DNA of 24,942 nucleotides from Gemmatimonas sp. UBA7669 (GTDB lineage Bacteria; Gemmatimonadota; Gemmatimonadetes; Gemmatimonadales; Gemmatimonadaceae): contig NZ_DLHL01000023.1 in assembly GCF_002483225.1 (NCBI RefSeq), forward strand, positions 1 through 24,942. Direction: 5' to 3'. The position numbers were made by a program, and so were the translations under genes. This document shows, one piece after another, positions 23,218-24,942 of the stretch (its first letter is position 1; each line of letters opens with the position of its first letter). Below the pieces are notes generated by a model. That model was not told the DNA's origin and ran no database searches. It worked only from the letters and a program-made list of their open reading frames with translations.

Positions 23218-24578
23218 ATCGAAAGGCAGGTGAAAAGATCTCAAGGTGGCGGCTGAAGGAGCTGCTAGGTACCGGAGGCAATGCCGAGGTGTGGACAGCT
23301 GCCGACGGCGACGGGTCCGTTGTTGCGCTGAAGATTCTCCGACAGATCAAGCCGCAAAGCGAACCGTATCAGCGGATGCGCTCTGAAGTGAGTGCCCTTG
23401 AGCAGATCGGCGCACACCCAGGCGTCCTTCCGCTGCTTGAGTCGTCCTTGCCTGAACATCCGTCAAAAAGTGAACCCGCGTGGCTTGCAACGCCCGTTGC
23501 TGTGCCGATCCGTGAGGCATTGGCAGGCACTGACAACCTTAGGGATGTAGTGAGTGCTGTCGCCAGCGTCGCAAACACGCTAGCCAGTTTGGCGAAAGTA
23601 CATGGCATCTACCATCGAGACATTAAGCCAGAGAACCTCTACAGGCTCGGAGATGACTGGGTGGTTGGGGATTTCGGTCTCGTAACATTTCCTGACAAAG
23701 AGTCCGTCACTGCCGTCGGCCGACTGATAGGGCCAACATACTACCTAGCGCCTGAGATGTTTCGAGGGGACGTGGTAGATCCAGGTCCAGCAGATGTATA
23801 CGCATTGGCGAAAACGCTCTGGGTACTTGCATCAGGCCAGTCTTTCCCGATGCCCGGACACCTGTCAATCGATACAGAACTATTTCGATTGAGCGGATTC
23901 ACTGCTGGCGAAGGATTGCGGCATCTTGACATTCTTATTGATCGGTCGACACGGGTGGACCCAAGGGCAAGACCAAGCATGATCGACATCAAGAACGAGC
24001 TACAGGCCTGGTTGGCACCTTCGGCTGAGAGTGATGGCATGCAGTCAGTCTCAAGGAGCGTCGTGGACCAAGTTGCACCTCGGTTTAGTGCTCGAAAAGC
24101 CACAATCGCCAGCTACGAACGGCGGAAAGAGATCGCACGTAAGATCGAGAACTACGGCAGAGCTAGGTTACAGGTCGTAATAGATGCGGTCGCTGGTGCA
24201 ACCGGTCTAGAAGAAGAGCACGGCGTAACGAGCTTTCGAGAGGCGCCAGAGGTTGCGAAGGCGCTTAACACCGGTGAGCCAGGATATCCAAACTTTCGTG
24301 CTGTTGCCTTCCATGCACCACGGCTGCCACACGAAAGGGAGAAGCGTACCTCTCTCGTGTTGGGCTTGGCATTTCCTATGGATTCGGACAACAACACTCA
24401 TTGGTTTGGAGGCTTCGTGCTATTCCATGACAGGCGCGTTGCGGGAACGTGGCTCACAACAGTAGAGGTAGCGCCCGCTGAGTCGGCCCTATCCGAAGAA
24501 GCAGAAAGGAAGGTAATTAGGCAGCTTGAGCAATATCTCGATGCAGCTTTACTAGCGTTTGTTGAGTATGTCAGCTAG
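23202..24578 (+). CDS. Ser/Thr protein kinase with uncharacterised C-terminal domain
   Basis: A 458-residue cytosolic Hanks-type kinase with no membrane segment. Gly-rich loop GTGGNAEVW (23-31), Lys VALKIL (K44), catalytic HRDIKPEN (H138-D140), DFG (157-159), and LAPEMF (A183-E185) are all intact, so it should be active. After the kinase domain (ending around 275) come a helical linker (SYERRKEIARKIENYGRARLQ) and an alpha/beta C-terminal domain (about 330-458; RTSLVLGLAFPMD, HWFGGFVLFHD) that I cannot assign; it may be a sensor. Defence kinases occur in BREX (PglW) and as the staphylococcal Stk2. The gene is coupled to the small ORF upstream and has the same A/T-shifted codon use as the S24 tail. 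TTG 23178 is a possible alternative start, eight codons earlier. Confidence 0.85.
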   Translation: MAHRVDRKAGEKISRWRLKELLGTGGNAEVWTAADGDGSVVALKILRQIKPQSEPYQRMRSEVSALEQIGAHPGVLPLLESSLPEHPSKSEPAWLATPVAVPIREALAGTDNLRDVVSAVASVANTLASLAKVHGIYHRDIKPENLYRLGDDWVVGDFGLVTFPDKESVTAVGRLIGPTYYLAPEMFRGDVVDPGPADVYALAKTLWVLASGQSFPMPGHLSIDTELFRLSGFTAGEGLRHLDILIDRSTRVDPRARPSMIDIKNELQAWLAPSAESDGMQSVSRSVVDQVAPRFSARKATIASYERRKEIARKIENYGRARLQVVIDAVAGATGLEEEHGVTSFREAPEVAKALNTGEPGYPNFRAVAFHAPRLPHEREKRTSLVLGLAFPMDSDNNTHWFGGFVLFHDRRVAGTWLTTVEVAPAESALSEEAERKVIRQLEQYLDAALLAFVEYVS

Positions 24579-24638
24579 CTAGGAGCGCAGGGTTGCGCTA
24601 ACTGCAGACAAGGTAAGAGTGCCTACGGAGCGCCCAAG

Positions 24639-24788
24639 ATGGTGGATTCCTCTCGAATCATCGTTCTCGCAGACTTCATGAAGGAGCCGAAGCTCACTAT
24701 TTGTCGGCCCATAGTGGTCCTGAAGGATGTGAAGGGTAGACGCGATCACACAGCCCCAGCAGAAAGCATCCCCATATCACGTCCGTAG
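24639..24788 (+). CDS. possible 49-residue small protein
   Basis: ATG 24639 has GGAG (24627-24630) eight bases upstream. The frame runs to TAG at 24786 and gives MVDSSRIIVLADFMKEPK..., ending SIPISRP, with no recognised family. It lies 60 bases after the kinase and stops just before the cyclase end. It may be a real small gene, a remnant of a larger gene lost at the island border, or chance. The bases between 24579 and 24638 show nothing. Confidence 0.25.
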   Translation: MVDSSRIIVLADFMKEPKLTICRPIVVLKDVKGRRDHTAPAESIPISRP

Positions 24789-24798
24789 TCCACCGCCC

Positions 24799-24942
24799 TC
24801 ACCTCGGCACCAACCCCACCGCCCGCAACGGCCCACCGGACCCACCCTCAATCTTCATCAGCAGTGCCAGCACATACGCTCCTGTCGCCGGCAATGAATC
24901 AAGATTGGTGAGGTTCTCGGGTAATCCCCCCACTTGTAGGGG
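24799..24942 (-). CDS. cyclase family protein (kynurenine formamidase-like), C-terminal fragment
   Basis: The last 47 codons of a minus-strand gene that runs off the window; the stop is at 24799-24801. The fragment reads ENLTNLDSLPATGAYVLALL, then MKIEGGSGGPLRAVGLVPR, which matches the C-terminus of cyclase/arylformamidase (PF04199) proteins: the NL..LPxTG turn and the KIEGGSGGPxRA block are the family's last conserved elements. Such enzymes are metal-dependent amide or ester hydrolases, some in tryptophan breakdown. The metal-binding HxGTHxD lies outside the window, so function cannot be judged. High GC3 marks this as ordinary chromosome and the right limit of the island. Confidence 0.75.
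   Translation of the reverse strand, partial: PLQVGGLPENLTNLDSLPATGAYVLALLMKIEGGSGGPLRAVGLVPR

Noticed and set aside
10585..24798. CRISPR array, transposase or integrase in the accessory region
   Set aside because: No regularly spaced repeats and no transposase or recombinase motifs were found in any frame.

Overview
The window is high-GC bacterial chromosomal DNA. Exported DUF1592 and DUF1552 proteins followed by an ankyrin-repeat protein, several signal-peptide proteins of unknown function, and a secreted creatininase-like protein together point to Gemmatimonadota (Gemmatimonas-like), with Acidobacteriota as the main alternative. This is an inference from gene content, not from a marker gene.

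Region 1 (about 1-10584) is ordinary chromosome. It holds a small secreted protein, a 2-dehydropantoate 2-reductase, and a three-gene exported operon: DUF1592 multidomain cytochrome-like protein, DUF1552 protein and ankyrin protein. That operon is preceded by a palindrome and a stable leader hairpin, and ends at a very strong bidirectional hairpin terminator. A convergent secreted protein of unknown function and a creatininase-family protein with replaced metal ligands follow.

Region 2 (about 10585-24790) is an accessory defence island with a different, patchier base and codon composition. It begins with a HEPN-like protein. Next come an XRE/ImmA-IrrE metallopeptidase and an overlapping DUF4411 (PIN-like) protein, which form a toxin-antitoxin-like pair. 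After about 550 non-coding bases there is a tightly coupled composite operon: hsdM, hsdS, an AAA ATPase and an HNH nuclease (Septu PtuA/PtuB-like), a shortened RhuM-like protein, hsdR, a small ORF and a Ser/Thr protein kinase. Almost every junction overlaps or is separated by a few bases, so the type I restriction enzyme, the nested ATPase-HNH pair and the kinase are probably co-expressed.

The most notable point is HsdR. Its reading frame runs past the normal end of a type I restriction subunit into a LexA-like S24 peptidase domain that keeps an Ala-Gly candidate self-cleavage site (A1046-G1047), a nucleophile serine (S1084) and a lysine (K1129). Codon choice shifts by eye near the join (about 22440) and stays shifted through the small ORF and the kinase. 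This suggests that the S24 tail and the kinase arrived as one block and captured the end of hsdR. A damage-responsive, self-cleaving restriction subunit next to a kinase is the best candidate here for an undescribed system.

Region 3 (24799-24942) is the 3-prime end of a minus-strand cyclase-family gene that runs off the window and marks the return to ordinary chromosome.
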